Assembly: GCF_007860075.1 (NCBI RefSeq)
Contig: NZ_SJPP01000001.1
Span: forward strand, 2,575,390 to 2,639,389
Direction: 5' to 3'
Source of the DNA: Symmachiella macrocystis
GTDB taxonomy: Bacteria; Planctomycetota; Planctomycetia; Planctomycetales; Planctomycetaceae
Length of the DNA: 64,000 nucleotides
Shown here: piece by piece, positions 1-9,068 of the stretch
Layout of the letters: every line of letters begins with the position of its first letter
Position numbering within the stretch: the first letter of the stretch is position 1
The notes under the pieces: generated by a model
What the model was told of the DNA's origin: nothing
Database searches by the model: none
Seen by the model: the letters and a program-made list of their open reading frames with translations, nothing else
Position numbers and translations under genes: made by a program

Positions 1-945
1 GTGCCGTAGGACGGGATGGGCGATGGCGCGGATGTCTTCGGTGGTGACGTGAAATCGGCCCGCTAACAACGCGCGGGCCTTACCTCCCAAAATCAAATAT
101 TGCCCCGCACGAGGACCGGCGCCCCACGAGGCGTATTCCTTGATGAACGCCGGTGCTTCGGTTTCGTCAGGCCGCGTCGCCCGCACCAAATTGCGAGCAT
201 AGACAAACACATGCTCCGCCACCGGCACTTGGCGGACGAGTGACTGCAGTTCCAAAATCTGTTCGCCGCTGAGCGCTTGAGCCAGCTTTGGCGTCTCGGC
301 GCCAGTGGTTTGTTTGAGGATCAACAATTCCTCGTCGGCCGATGGGTAGTTGACGACGATGTTGAACATGAACCGATCGAGTTGCGCTTCGGGCAGTGGA
401 TAGGTCCCTTCCTGCTCGATCGGATTTTGCGTGGCCAACACAAAAAATGGATGCGGAAGTGGGTAGGTGTGCGAACCGGCCGTCACGTGCCGTTCCTGCA
501 TTGCTTCCAACAGCGCGGCTTGTGTCTTGGGCGGCGTCCGGTTGATCTCGTCGGCCAACAGCATGTTGGCAAAAATCGGACCTTCTAAAAATTGAAACGA
601 ATTGCGGCCTGTTTGCGGATCTTCTTGCAGAATGTCGGTGCCGGTGATATCCGAAGGCATTAAGTCGGGCGTGAACTGAATGCGGTGGTAAGTCAGTTCT
701 AAAATCTCGGCGATCGTGCTGACCAACAAGGTCTTGGCCAATCCAGGCACGCCCACCAGCAAGCAATGCCCTTGGCAGAACATGGCAATCAAGATTTCCT
801 CGACCGTCTGTTCCTGGCCGATGATCACCTTCCCAATCTCGGTCCGCATCCGCCCATAGGCGCCAGCCAGTTGCTCAAGGGCTTGTTCTTCTCCCCCATG
901 CAACTCCGGGGGAGTCGGCGAATTCGTGGTGGCAGCGTCGGTCAT
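1..945 (-). CDS. MoxR-family AAA+ ATPase (3' end beyond window)
   Basis: The minus-strand frame opens at an ATG whose complement is at 943-945 and is still open at base 1, so the C-terminus lies outside the window. The 315 visible codons show a Walker A motif GVPGLAKT (about residue 64), a Walker B LLADEINR and the downstream stretch ATQNPIEQEGTYPLPEAQLDRF. This combination is diagnostic of MoxR AAA+ ATPases, which act as chaperone-like ATPases that mature or insert metal cofactors into partner proteins, often VWA-domain proteins. In this family the ATPase gene is usually followed by DUF58 and VWA membrane protein genes, so those are expected just left of the window; this is inference. No strong Shine-Dalgarno sequence precedes the ATG. 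The family call is secure; the substrate is unknown. Confidence 0.93.
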   Translation of the reverse strand, partial: MTDAATTNSPTPPELHGGEEQALEQLAGAYGRMRTEIGKVIIGQEQTVEEILIAMFCQGHCLLVGVPGLAKTLLVSTIAEILELTYHRIQFTPDLMPSDITGTDILQEDPQTGRNSFQFLEGPIFANMLLADEINRTPPKTQAALLEAMQERHVTAGSHTYPLPHPFFVLATQNPIEQEGTYPLPEAQLDRFMFNIVVNYPSADEELLILKQTTGAETPKLAQALSGEQILELQSLVRQVPVAEHVFVYARNLVRATRPDETEAPAFIKEYASWGAGPRAGQYLILGGKARALLAGRFHVTTEDIRAIAHPVLRH

Positions 946-1135
946 GGTGATTCGGTACTTGCGGCATTGAGAAACGTCGCTGGCGCGTTGCACCAGCCTT
1001 CTCTCATCCTAGCCGAACCGGGCGGCCGAATGCAAAGACAGTTGGAAGTGAGGCCAAGTGGCGACCGATTCTATCATTCACCCGTGCCATTCGTGCGGCA
1101 ACTGGGTATTATTCCTCGCGAGGAGAAAAACCAAT

Positions 1136-1984
1136 ATGGCTAATTTACGAGCGGCGCAAATGGGGCAGCCGGTTCAGTATTTGGTCTTCGACGTCGAAGC
1201 AATCGCCGATGGCGACTTGATAGCGAAGGTCCGGTATCCGGGTAAAGACTACACACCGGCCGAAGCGGTGCGGGCGTATCGTGATGAATTGATTGAACAG
1301 CGGGGCGACGGTAAGGATTTTATTCCGCCGACGTTCATGTTACCCATCTCGGTGGCTGTCGGAAAAATCAGCGGCGATTTTGAACTGATCGATTTGGTTG
1401 TACTGGACGCTCCCGCCTATCGACCGCATGTGATCACCAAATTGTTCTGGGACGGCTGGTCACATTACGGACGTCCCACATTTGTCACGTTCAATGGTCG
1501 GGGCTATGACATGCCGGTGATGGAATTGGCCGCCTATCGCTACGGGATCAGTCTTCCAACCTGGTACAACATCCATGAACGTTCCTTCGAACAGTCACGA
1601 AATCGCTACAATCTCGAGTCCCACTTCGATTTGATGGACTTTTTCACGAACTTCGGTGCGGGGCGGATGACCGGCGGGCTGAATTTGTTGGCCAACTTGA
1701 TCGGAAAACCGGGAAAAACCGGCATCGACGGGTCGCAGGTTCAGGACATGTACGAAGCAGGCCGTGCCGACGAAATTAACGATTACTGCCGTTGCGACGT
1801 ATTGGACACTTTTTTCGTCTTTTTGCGCAGCCAGGTGATGACCGGGGCACTCAAATTGGACCGTGAACAGGAGATCGTGGCGGCGACCAAGCAATGGCTT
1901 GGCGAACGATCGGCCGACAGCCCGGCTTATGCGCACTATTTAGAGCATTGGGGCGACTGGAAACCGGCCGAAGAACCGGGCTAG
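1136..1984 (+). CDS. Predicted 3'-5' exonuclease, PolB-exonuclease-like
   Basis: This 282-residue protein matches the stand-alone DnaQ-fold exonucleases related to the proofreading domain of family-B polymerases (PF10108 type). Visible motifs are Exo I as FDVEA (D19, E21), Exo II as FNGRGYD (about 119-125) and Exo III as YCRCD (about 216-220). These supply the acidic metal ligands for 3'-5' hydrolysis of nucleic acid. The frame extends upstream to 1058, but AGGAG at 1121-1125 sits correctly for the ATG at 1136, so I chose that start. It is transcribed divergently from the MoxR gene and may share its control region. The biological substrate (DNA or RNA) cannot be read from the sequence. Confidence 0.88.
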   Translation: MANLRAAQMGQPVQYLVFDVEAIADGDLIAKVRYPGKDYTPAEAVRAYRDELIEQRGDGKDFIPPTFMLPISVAVGKISGDFELIDLVVLDAPAYRPHVITKLFWDGWSHYGRPTFVTFNGRGYDMPVMELAAYRYGISLPTWYNIHERSFEQSRNRYNLESHFDLMDFFTNFGAGRMTGGLNLLANLIGKPGKTGIDGSQVQDMYEAGRADEINDYCRCDVLDTFFVFLRSQVMTGALKLDREQEIVAATKQWLGERSADSPAYAHYLEHWGDWKPAEEPG

Positions 1985-2173
1985 CCGCACATTACTGTAC
2001 CTATGCCCAGCACCCTCCAGTGACTCGTCGAACATTGTTGCGGTGACCGGTCGGCGATAATGACTGGACGGGCAAAACTTTGGTTGCCCGGCGCTTACAT
2101 TTTGCGGGAATTCGTGGTTATAATTGGGTAGTCCCATCCTAGGTTTCCTCGTCTTCACTCAGTCAGGAGCATC

Positions 2174-2740
2174 ATGCCCAAATCGCTACGCGCGCATTTT
2201 CTGATGGCTGTGAAGGGATTGCGGGACCCGAATTTTTTCAAAACGGTCGTGTTGATGGTCGAGGATGGCGAAAACGGGTCGATGGGGCTGATCTTGAATC
2301 AACCGTCGAAAACCTCCGTGCAGGACGCCTTAACGGACCATTTTGATCTGTCGGGCATTAAGGACTTAGTCTACACCGGCGGGCCGGTCGAGCCATCGGC
2401 GCTGTTTATTTTACACAATGTGGGAGACGTGGATTACGACGAGCGACCGTTGCTTCCCGGATTGTATGTGGGCAGTACGGCCAACGCATTTCAGGATGTG
2501 GTGCAGCGGATTGCCGATGGCGATACAGACATCAAGTTTCGGATTTTTCGCGGGTGCGCGGGTTGGGCGCCCTTTCAACTACAGGGGGAATTGGCGCGCG
2601 GCGATTGGTTAACCGTACCAGCCACTGCCGAGCATGTGTTGCACGACAATCCTTATGATCTCTGGGAACAATTGGTTGAGATCGCCGGACGTCAATCGGG
2701 CGTTGTTCCCGCCAGCAACGGAAACCCCGAATTGAATTAG
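2174..2740 (+). CDS. YqgE/AlgH family protein (UPF0301)
   Basis: The 188-residue product begins with the family signature: a short lead, then FFKTVVLMVEDGENGSMGLI and the NQPS segment, followed later by the GGPV element (TGGPVEP) and FRIFRGCAGW. Length and order fit UPF0301. Members are small cytoplasmic proteins of unresolved biochemical function; AlgH in Pseudomonas was linked genetically to alginate regulation, but that should not be transferred here. An AGGAG-like site lies about eight bases before the ATG. The gene stands alone, with about 190 bases upstream and 240 downstream that lack a convincing gene. Confidence 0.93.
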   Translation: MPKSLRAHFLMAVKGLRDPNFFKTVVLMVEDGENGSMGLILNQPSKTSVQDALTDHFDLSGIKDLVYTGGPVEPSALFILHNVGDVDYDERPLLPGLYVGSTANAFQDVVQRIADGDTDIKFRIFRGCAGWAPFQLQGELARGDWLTVPATAEHVLHDNPYDLWEQLVEIAGRQSGVVPASNGNPELN

Positions 2741-2978
2741 CGGTATCGCCGTCTGTTGAGCATCCGGCCGACGGCTGTTCCCCTAGGAAGCCCCCCGAGG
2801 ATTCGTGCTCACGTAACCGAACACAACTTACAATTTTTAACAATGGACCCTGCAAGAATGCCGGTGCCACTTACGTGTGGTGGAATGGGGGCGACTCAGA
2901 GATTTGTGCTCTGTTAGGAACGCCGCCACACCCCGCTACCGTATCAAGACAACTGCTATCAACTGACGAAAGTTGCCC

Positions 2979-3932
2979 ATGGAACCCATCGTTATTCGTG
3001 ATCCAAACTCCGGCGCAGAAGCGAAAATTCTGGCTGAGTTTGGCTTCAATTGTTTTTCCTTCCAGGCTCCGGTCGACGGCGAACTGATTGAAGTGCTCGA
3101 CGCGGAACCCGGTTTTTCCGCCGGTGGCGGGCGGGCCAGTGGAAACGGGATTCCCATTCTGTTCCCGTTTCCCAATCGAATCCGCGAAGGCCGCTATCGG
3201 TGGAACGATCAGGATTTTCAACTCACCGAACTCGATGGTGATGGAAATGCGATCCACGGTTTCGTGTTGGACCGCCCGTGGCGGGTCACATCGTCGGGCA
3301 CCAATTTCGTCGTCGGTGAATTCCAATTGAGCGTTGATGCACCGGACCGCCTACCGCATTGGCCGACCGATTTCATTTTAGAACTTCGCTACGAAGTCGC
3401 CGGGTCGACATTGAGTTGCCTAATCACGATTACCAACCCCAGCCAGGATCCGCTTCCCTGGGGATTTGGCACGCACGCCTATTTTCGCATGCCACTGGCC
3501 GGCGACAGCGGAGCCACCGATTGCCTCGTCCAGGCTCCCGCAGCCGAGTCGTGGGAATTGATCAATTGCCTCCCCACAGGGAAAAAAGTCCCTGTGGATG
3601 AGCATGTCGACCTGCGCGATGGACGTCGCCTGGGGGATCGCCCCTTGGACGACGTACTCACCGGTGTTGAGCCGCAAAACGGTCACATTGAAACGTTGGC
3701 CATGGACGAAAAAGCGGGACTACAAATCTCACAAAAAACCGATTCGATTTTTCGCGAACTGGTTGTCTACACTCCGCCTACCGGACGCAGTGTTTGTCTG
3801 GAACCGTATACCTGTGTCACCGACGCGGTCAATCTCGAAGAAGCGGGGCATGACACCGGTTGGTTGGTCTTGCCGCCGGGCGAAAAGATTCAGACGTGGA
3901 TCAACATCGAATTGGGACGCGTGTACGCTTAA
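2979..3932 (+). CDS. Aldose 1-epimerase (galactose mutarotase) family protein
   Basis: The 317-residue protein shows the mutarotase-fold landmarks: NAIHGF (catalytic-type His near residue 93), a second His in GTHAYFRMP near 165, and the glutamate in CLEPYT near 274, which acts as the base in GalM-type enzymes. The family interconverts alpha and beta anomers of aldoses; some members act on hexose 6-phosphates or other sugars, so the substrate is open. No signal peptide is visible, so it is probably cytoplasmic. A TTG at 2973 is also in frame, but the ATG at 2979 is the natural start. The gap upstream (2741-2978) shows nothing recognisable. Confidence 0.88.
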   Translation: MEPIVIRDPNSGAEAKILAEFGFNCFSFQAPVDGELIEVLDAEPGFSAGGGRASGNGIPILFPFPNRIREGRYRWNDQDFQLTELDGDGNAIHGFVLDRPWRVTSSGTNFVVGEFQLSVDAPDRLPHWPTDFILELRYEVAGSTLSCLITITNPSQDPLPWGFGTHAYFRMPLAGDSGATDCLVQAPAAESWELINCLPTGKKVPVDEHVDLRDGRRLGDRPLDDVLTGVEPQNGHIETLAMDEKAGLQISQKTDSIFRELVVYTPPTGRSVCLEPYTCVTDAVNLEEAGHDTGWLVLPPGEKIQTWINIELGRVYA

Positions 3933-4087
3933 GCGGCGCAGCGCGTGGGGGATTTCGGGGTAGTCATTCCTCACAATAACGGTCACGATAGTGAATGTCT
4001 CAGGGGGTGCGACGAAAACAGTCGCATCTCCCACCCAAGAGCTGCTCATACGATTTCCACTAGGACCTGTTACAAGGACCCTGGGTC

Positions 4088-6844
4088 ATGAAGATGATCG
4101 ACGGCCGCCTGCTCGCCGGACTATTGCTTTGCTCGCTGTGCGTGACCTGTGTTCCCACAGTCGCGCTGGCACAAGAGAGCCAGCCGACGGCCGATGCGCC
4201 GCTGCTCAACGAACTTCGCGAACGCTTGCTCAGGCTCGAACAGGAATTGAACGCGCTGAAAAAGAACCAACGTCCAAAAATTCCAGAAGACAAAAGCCAA
4301 CAGCGCGTCGTGATGATGTTGGAGTCCTGCTATTTGGGGCGGTACTACAACCGCAGTGCCAATAGTCGGCACGCGCGGTTTTTTGTCGCCAAGCTGAATC
4401 TCGTCAATCTCACGCCCGAGGCGATCGAGATCCAGCGCGAGCAAATTGAACTGGTAGCGGACGGCACATCGATCAAGCTGGAGGAAATTCCCAAACAGCT
4501 GCTGAATCAATCGGTTCAGATCGACAATCAGTACCAGCAGTTGCGCAACAAGAAACCCTCGAAAAAGTTGAAGCTCTCCCCCGGTGGGATGCAAAGCACT
4601 TGGGTGGTCTTTGATAAACTGGACGACGGCACGCATGTTCCCGACATGACGCTCAAAGTCCAAATCAACGACAAGCCGGTTGAAATTGATGTCAATGCTT
4701 CGCAGAAAGAGGCGTTGGAAATGGAAATCGAGCGCATCGGTCCGCGGGGGTCGTTGGGATTGGCCACGATCAACGGCAAACTGAATACCATCAACATCGG
4801 CGGCATGATGGATGACCTGGATCAGCTTGCAACCCAGCAGGTGATACGCGTTGTCCTGCGGTGGTCCGAAGGGGCGGCGCAACCCGACCAGCAGGTGATG
4901 GCTTGGATCATTCAAAACGCGAGTTCGTTGGGCGCCAACGGCGCAACCAGCGAACAATTCCCGCCCATTCCCGCAACCATGCGTGAGTTCCATCTCAGCG
5001 ACCTGCCTAAGAGCAATAACTCGCACAGTTCGCGGTATCGGTCAGGCCGTGGGACTACGCGTCGCGTGCATGATACGGCCGACGAAGCCGTGCAAGCGGC
5101 GCTCGCATCGGCCTATCAGTCGTTACCCCGCGACGAGATTTTAACGAACATCGAACAAGGCCATCTGCTCTCTCGAGTCGCCGCACTTGCCAGCGGCGGC
5201 GGCCGGTTGGGCGAAGACAAGTTGCCGATCATTCTGGAGTACGCCGATGCTCCAGAACCACAACTGCAACGCGCAGCACTGACAGCCCTGGGGCATTTCG
5301 GTGATTCGGCAGCGGTGGAGAAATTGGTGTTCTATGTAAAAAAGAACAACGAGCCGTTGGCCAGCGCTGCGATTGAGTCATTGGCCGGATCACGCTATTC
5401 CGCCGCGCATGACGCGCTGTTGACGATTTTAAAAAACGAGCCGCCTGCATCGCAAAAAAATATCGTGCGGATCTTGGCAGCGCATCCGCGGCCGATTTGG
5501 TCCGAAGCGATCTATGAATTTGTTAAAGATCCCCGCGACGGTTTAAACCAAGAGGCACTGCAAGCGCTAACACAAGTGGGACATCCCAAGTTGCTGGAGG
5601 TCCTCAAGGACGCGCTCTCAGCCGGAGACATGGCGTTTCGGAATAAAGCCTACACGATTCTGGCCGCGCGGACCGATCATGACAGCGAACAGATTGCTAT
5701 CGAATACGCCCTCCAACTCCTGGGAGAGGAGACGATCGATCCCAATACCTTGAACGTCACGCTCAATTTGTTGAATCGCGTGAAAGACAAACGGGCCGCT
5801 CCGCTGCTGCTTAAGCATTTCTCCAAGCAGTCCAACAAACAAGCCATGATTCGTACGTTGACGATGATTGGGGATAAGGACGTTGCCGCGTTTTTTGTCG
5901 AACATTTTGAGGGAATGAAATCGCACGAAAAAGGTGAAGTCCTCAAAGCGCTGCTGACGCTACACGCCCCGGAATTTCGTGAACTCGCCACCTCGTCGTT
6001 GATCAACGAAAACCAATCCGTGGCGCAAGCCGCAGCACAGGTCTTGCAGCAGGATGGGAGCCCTGAATCGGTCGATGTGCTGACAGACGCCTTGAAAAAA
6101 ACGGGCAACAACAGCACATTGAGCGCGGTTTGTAACGTCCTGGCACAACTGGCTACACCGCAGGCACGTACGGCGCTGGAAGAGGCGCGCGACGATGGTG
6201 ATCCACAAAAACGCCGTTACGCCCGCAATGCCTTGCAACAGATTTATGAACGTTCCTCCGCGTATCAATTCCTCAGACAGGGGCACGAATTAGAAAAATC
6301 GAATAAACTCGACGAAGCGTTGGCTCAATTTGTCGAAGCCATTAAAGCCGATCCCAAAATGCCCGACGGTTACATTTTCCGCGGCAACTTAAATATTCGC
6401 AGAGGAAAATTCGCCGAGGCGCGGCCCGACTTTGACAAAGCTTTGGAGTTGGACCGCTGGAATTCTCAAGCGCTCACCGGCGCCTGTGTGGTGATGGTGA
6501 TGGACGGCGACGATACGACAGCAGCGGTCAAACGGCTCGAAGAAAACCGCGCCCGTTACGACGACGAAGCCATCTTCTCCTACAACGCCGCCTGCGTTTA
6601 CTCGCGCGCCGCCGAACATCTCAAGACACAGGAATCGACCGACGAGCGCAAGGCGAAAATTAAAGAATACACCGACAAAGCAATCGCCGACTTGCAAAAG
6701 TCCGTCAAACAAGGGTTCGGAGACCTCGGTTGGATGCGCGAAGACCCCGACTTAAAAACACTCCACGAAGTCCCCGAGTTCCGCAAAGTCGCCGGCATGG
6801 GTTCAGCAGAGCCGAAGACCGACAAGGACCCAGCTGAAGAATAG
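4088..6844 (+). CDS. Exported HEAT-repeat and TPR protein
   Basis: This is a 918-residue protein of unknown function. Residues 1-29 form a signal peptide (positive start, hydrophobic core, VALAQ cleavage region), so it is exported. Residues about 36-60 are a predicted coiled coil rich in Leu and Glu. A poorly characterised N-terminal third follows. HEAT-like helical repeats run from about 360 to 730 (recurring LQRAALTALGHFGDSAAVEKL-like units), and two TPR units follow at about 755-830 (a DEALAQFVEAIKADPKMPDGY-type unit). The C-terminus is charged. Such proteins are usually scaffolds; no catalytic motif is evident. The gene ends 12 bases before the cobalamin adenosyltransferase gene, so the two may be cotranscribed, though no functional link is obvious. 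Confidence 0.85.
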   Translation: MKMIDGRLLAGLLLCSLCVTCVPTVALAQESQPTADAPLLNELRERLLRLEQELNALKKNQRPKIPEDKSQQRVVMMLESCYLGRYYNRSANSRHARFFVAKLNLVNLTPEAIEIQREQIELVADGTSIKLEEIPKQLLNQSVQIDNQYQQLRNKKPSKKLKLSPGGMQSTWVVFDKLDDGTHVPDMTLKVQINDKPVEIDVNASQKEALEMEIERIGPRGSLGLATINGKLNTINIGGMMDDLDQLATQQVIRVVLRWSEGAAQPDQQVMAWIIQNASSLGANGATSEQFPPIPATMREFHLSDLPKSNNSHSSRYRSGRGTTRRVHDTADEAVQAALASAYQSLPRDEILTNIEQGHLLSRVAALASGGGRLGEDKLPIILEYADAPEPQLQRAALTALGHFGDSAAVEKLVFYVKKNNEPLASAAIESLAGSRYSAAHDALLTILKNEPPASQKNIVRILAAHPRPIWSEAIYEFVKDPRDGLNQEALQALTQVGHPKLLEVLKDALSAGDMAFRNKAYTILAARTDHDSEQIAIEYALQLLGEETIDPNTLNVTLNLLNRVKDKRAAPLLLKHFSKQSNKQAMIRTLTMIGDKDVAAFFVEHFEGMKSHEKGEVLKALLTLHAPEFRELATSSLINENQSVAQAAAQVLQQDGSPESVDVLTDALKKTGNNSTLSAVCNVLAQLATPQARTALEEARDDGDPQKRRYARNALQQIYERSSAYQFLRQGHELEKSNKLDEALAQFVEAIKADPKMPDGYIFRGNLNIRRGKFAEARPDFDKALELDRWNSQALTGACVVMVMDGDDTTAAVKRLEENRARYDDEAIFSYNAACVYSRAAEHLKTQESTDERKAKIKEYTDKAIADLQKSVKQGFGDLGWMREDPDLKTLHEVPEFRKVAGMGSAEPKTDKDPAEE

Positions 6845-6856
6845 ATAATTAGACGC

Positions 6857-7429
6857 ATGGTTTTTCTCAATCGCATTTACACCCGCAGCGGCGACGGCGG
6901 CGAAACTGGACTGGGGGATGGACGCCGAGTCCCCAAAACCGATGCGCGGATTGCCGCCTATGGCGGGGTCGATGAACTCAACACGCTGCTGGGAGTGACC
7001 GCCGCCAACGTCGAACTTCCGCCGGCGTTTGCGGCGCGGATCGCGACCATTCAAAACGACCTGTTCGATCTCGGGGCCGATTTGTGTGTGCCCGAAACGG
7101 ATACGCCTGCCGAACATCCTCCGCTGCGTGTGACGGCAAAACAGGTGGCGCAATTGGAAACCTGGATCGACGAATCCAACGCCTCGCTGGAACCACTGAC
7201 CAGTTTCGTTCTCCCTGGCGGATCCCCGGCAGCGGCGCATTTGCATAATGCCCGCGCTGTTTGCCGCCGCGTCGAAATCGGCGTCTGTCATTTAGCCGCA
7301 GCGGAGGTGATCAACGAGCATACGCTCGCCTACCTCAACCGACTCTCCGACTTGCTGTTTGTTTGGGCCCGGTATTGCAATGACGCCGGCAACAATGACG
7401 TTCTGTGGGTCCCCGGCGGCGAGCGGTAG
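6857..7429 (+). CDS. PduO-type ATP:cob(I)alamin adenosyltransferase
   Basis: The 190-residue protein carries the PduO-type signatures: TRSGDGGETGL at the N-terminus (ATP phosphate binding), YGGVDELNT near residue 36, the FVLPGG segment near 123 and, near the C-terminus, RLSDLLFVWARYCN. The family moves the 5'-deoxyadenosyl group of ATP to cob(I)alamin to make coenzyme B12, in the cytoplasm. No B12-dependent mutase or diol dehydratase lies nearby, so it probably serves enzymes encoded elsewhere. It starts 12 bases after the HEAT/TPR gene and is followed 38 bases later by the SASA esterase. Confidence 0.93.
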   Translation: MVFLNRIYTRSGDGGETGLGDGRRVPKTDARIAAYGGVDELNTLLGVTAANVELPPAFAARIATIQNDLFDLGADLCVPETDTPAEHPPLRVTAKQVAQLETWIDESNASLEPLTSFVLPGGSPAAAHLHNARAVCRRVEIGVCHLAAAEVINEHTLAYLNRLSDLLFVWARYCNDAGNNDVLWVPGGER

Positions 7430-7467
7430 TCCATGTCTTTTCTTGAGCAACTCTCCAGGAGCAAACC

Positions 7468-8565
7468 GTGCATCGACTGCGCTATCTTCTTTGTTTGACA
7501 TTCGTTTTGATCTCAGCGAAAGCCAATGCGGACGATAACCCGCAGCTGTGGATTCTCTCAGGCCAATCCAATGCGTGCGGACGGGCGAAACTACCCGGAC
7601 CGGCTGCGGATGAACGGGTGACCATGTTTGACCCCAAGACTGGCGAATTTGTTGTTGCCCAAGATCCACTGCCCGGTATGGGAACGACCGGAACGGGACC
7701 GTGGGTCGCCACCGCACAGGCTGTCGCGCCGCTTGCGGGGGACATTACGATGTTAGGATATGCCAACGGCGGCAAACCGATTTTGTTTTGGCATCCCGGC
7801 AAGCCGGGGTATGTCGGCTTGATGCCCCGCATCAAACGCGCCGGCCAAGGCGCGGGCGTGTTTCTGTGGTACCAGGGCGAAAACAATTCCGCTCCCGGAA
7901 CGTCAGGGGCTGATTACGTAACAGAATTGCAGGAACACATCGCCCGCGTGCGAAAGGCGGCGGACAATCCGGAAATGCTGGTCGTCGTCGTGCAACTCGG
8001 TCCCGCCACGACACCGGGAAACAGCGGATTTATGACGCTCCGTGAAGCACAGCGACAATACGTGGCCGGCGACTCGCGGGCAATACTCGTCCCCGCGCTG
8101 GGCCGCACGCTCATGGATACAGTGCATTTGAACAATGCCGGCTACCGCGAATTGGGCGCCGAAATCGGCCGCGCGCTGTTGCGTCACCGCTTTGGAAAAA
8201 CCGACATCGCTTGGCCCGGTCCCGTCTTGGATGCTGCGGTTATCGATGAAGATCGCAAATCGATTGTGGCGCACTTTGCCGAAGTCGATGAACTAGCCGG
8301 TTGCGACGCAGCCGATTTTGCGTTGATCGACGAGGAAGGCACGATTCGTTGCACGATGGCGACGCCGGGCAAGACAACCGTCACACTGGTCCCCGAACGA
8401 ATCGTGCGACTGCCGGCACGGTTGATCTACGGCTTCGGCCAGAATCCCAAAGCGAGTTTGGTTGACGAAGCAGGCAATCGCGCCCCAGCCGTTCAGATCC
8501 CGGTCGCGACCGGTGATGCCCTCAAAGATGCCCCCACAGCTGCGGCCAACGGGGCCGGAAAATGA
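7468..8565 (+). CDS. Exported SASA-domain carbohydrate esterase (sialate O-acetylesterase-like)
   Basis: The 365-residue product starts at a GTG preceded by an AGGAGC site. Residues 1-21 are a signal peptide (hydrophobic core ending in AKANA). The nucleophile block SGQSNACG (Ser about 34) follows, and a DTVHLNNAGY segment near 217-226 provides the Asp/His pair. This matches SASA-type SGNH esterases (PF03629; carbohydrate esterase family 6-like), which remove O-acetyl groups from sialic acids, xylan or other glycans. Planctomycetes commonly encode many of these for polysaccharide breakdown. The last roughly 120 residues form a beta-rich extension. Export and fold are well supported; the glycan substrate is not known. 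Confidence 0.85.
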   Translation: MHRLRYLLCLTFVLISAKANADDNPQLWILSGQSNACGRAKLPGPAADERVTMFDPKTGEFVVAQDPLPGMGTTGTGPWVATAQAVAPLAGDITMLGYANGGKPILFWHPGKPGYVGLMPRIKRAGQGAGVFLWYQGENNSAPGTSGADYVTELQEHIARVRKAADNPEMLVVVVQLGPATTPGNSGFMTLREAQRQYVAGDSRAILVPALGRTLMDTVHLNNAGYRELGAEIGRALLRHRFGKTDIAWPGPVLDAAVIDEDRKSIVAHFAEVDELAGCDAADFALIDEEGTIRCTMATPGKTTVTLVPERIVRLPARLIYGFGQNPKASLVDEAGNRAPAVQIPVATGDALKDAPTAAANGAGK

Positions 8566-8584
8566 ACACGTCACAGAGTTGAGC

Positions 8585-8613
8585 TTGACGCTGCGAGTGA
8601 ACGACTGTATTAA
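8585..8613 (+). promoter_or_regulatory. Sigma70-type promoter of the GntR-ABC operon
   Basis: A -35 box TTGACG (8585-8590) is separated by 17 bases from a -10 box TATTAA (8608-8613), about 57 bases before the start codon at 8670. The -10 box lies inside the palindrome at 8606-8625, which suggests repression by a bound dimer. Box identity is read from the sequence; function is inferred. Confidence 0.65.
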
Positions 8614-8638
8614 TTGAATAATACAATTCATTCAGTCG
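8602..8638. promoter_or_regulatory. Palindromic operator, probable binding site of the adjacent GntR-type regulator
   Basis: The inner arms TGTATTA (8606-8612) and TAATACA (8619-8625) are perfect inverted repeats around a six-base spacer. Outer arms CGACTG (8602-8607) and CAGTCG (8633-8638) form a second inverted pair. The site sits 32-68 bases ahead of the regulator gene and covers the -10 box. YtrA-type GntR repressors commonly bind such AT-rich dyads in front of their own operon. Confidence 0.65.
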
Positions 8639-8669
8639 GTGTTCATTCGCTCTGAGGCCCTGTGCCGTT

Positions 8670-9065
8670 ATGCAGCTGCACATTTCACCACAAGACGGAG
8701 TGCCGATCTATTTGCAGATCGTCAACCAAATCAAGTTCCTCGTCGCTTCCGGTAGGCTGAAATCGGGTGAGGAATTGCCCTCGATCCGCGCGCTGGCCGA
8801 ACAGTTGTTGGTGAATCCCAATACGGTGGCTCGTGCCTATCGGGAACTGGAAGCCGCTGGGGTTGTTGTTAAGCGGCGGACGGCGGGTACGTTCGTCGCC
8901 GATGCCCAGTCCCCGCTCGCGCTCCGCGAACGTCGCCGCTTGCTAAATGAACGTCTCGACGCCCTGCTCGTCGAAGGTCGGCAGTTGGGCTTCTCCGCAG
9001 ACGAAATCGTGAACATGCTGGGCGATCGCCAGCGCGCATTTCAATCCGCTCTCGAGGAGACATAA
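8670..9065 (+). CDS. GntR-family transcriptional regulator, YtrA subfamily
   Basis: The 131-residue protein consists of an N-terminal winged helix (about residues 10-76, with LPSIRALAEQLLVNPNTVAR and a GVVVKRRTAGTFV wing) and only a short helical C-terminal tail of about 50 residues. This compact form is typical of the YtrA subfamily, which lacks a large ligand-binding domain and usually represses a linked ABC transporter operon. That arrangement is exactly what follows here: the ATPase begins three bases after the stop codon. A palindromic operator overlapping the promoter supports autoregulation. The inducer is unknown; related systems respond to cell-envelope stress or antibiotics, which is only an analogy. 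Confidence 0.92.
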   Translation: MQLHISPQDGVPIYLQIVNQIKFLVASGRLKSGEELPSIRALAEQLLVNPNTVARAYRELEAAGVVVKRRTAGTFVADAQSPLALRERRRLLNERLDALLVEGRQLGFSADEIVNMLGDRQRAFQSALEET

Positions 9066-9068
9066 CCC

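Noticed and set aside
4121..5026. Long open frame (301 codons) on the minus strand
   Set aside because: It is antisense to the HEAT/TPR gene, has no ribosome site, and its composition (His, Arg, Gln and Val rich) is the usual shadow of a GC-rich gene.
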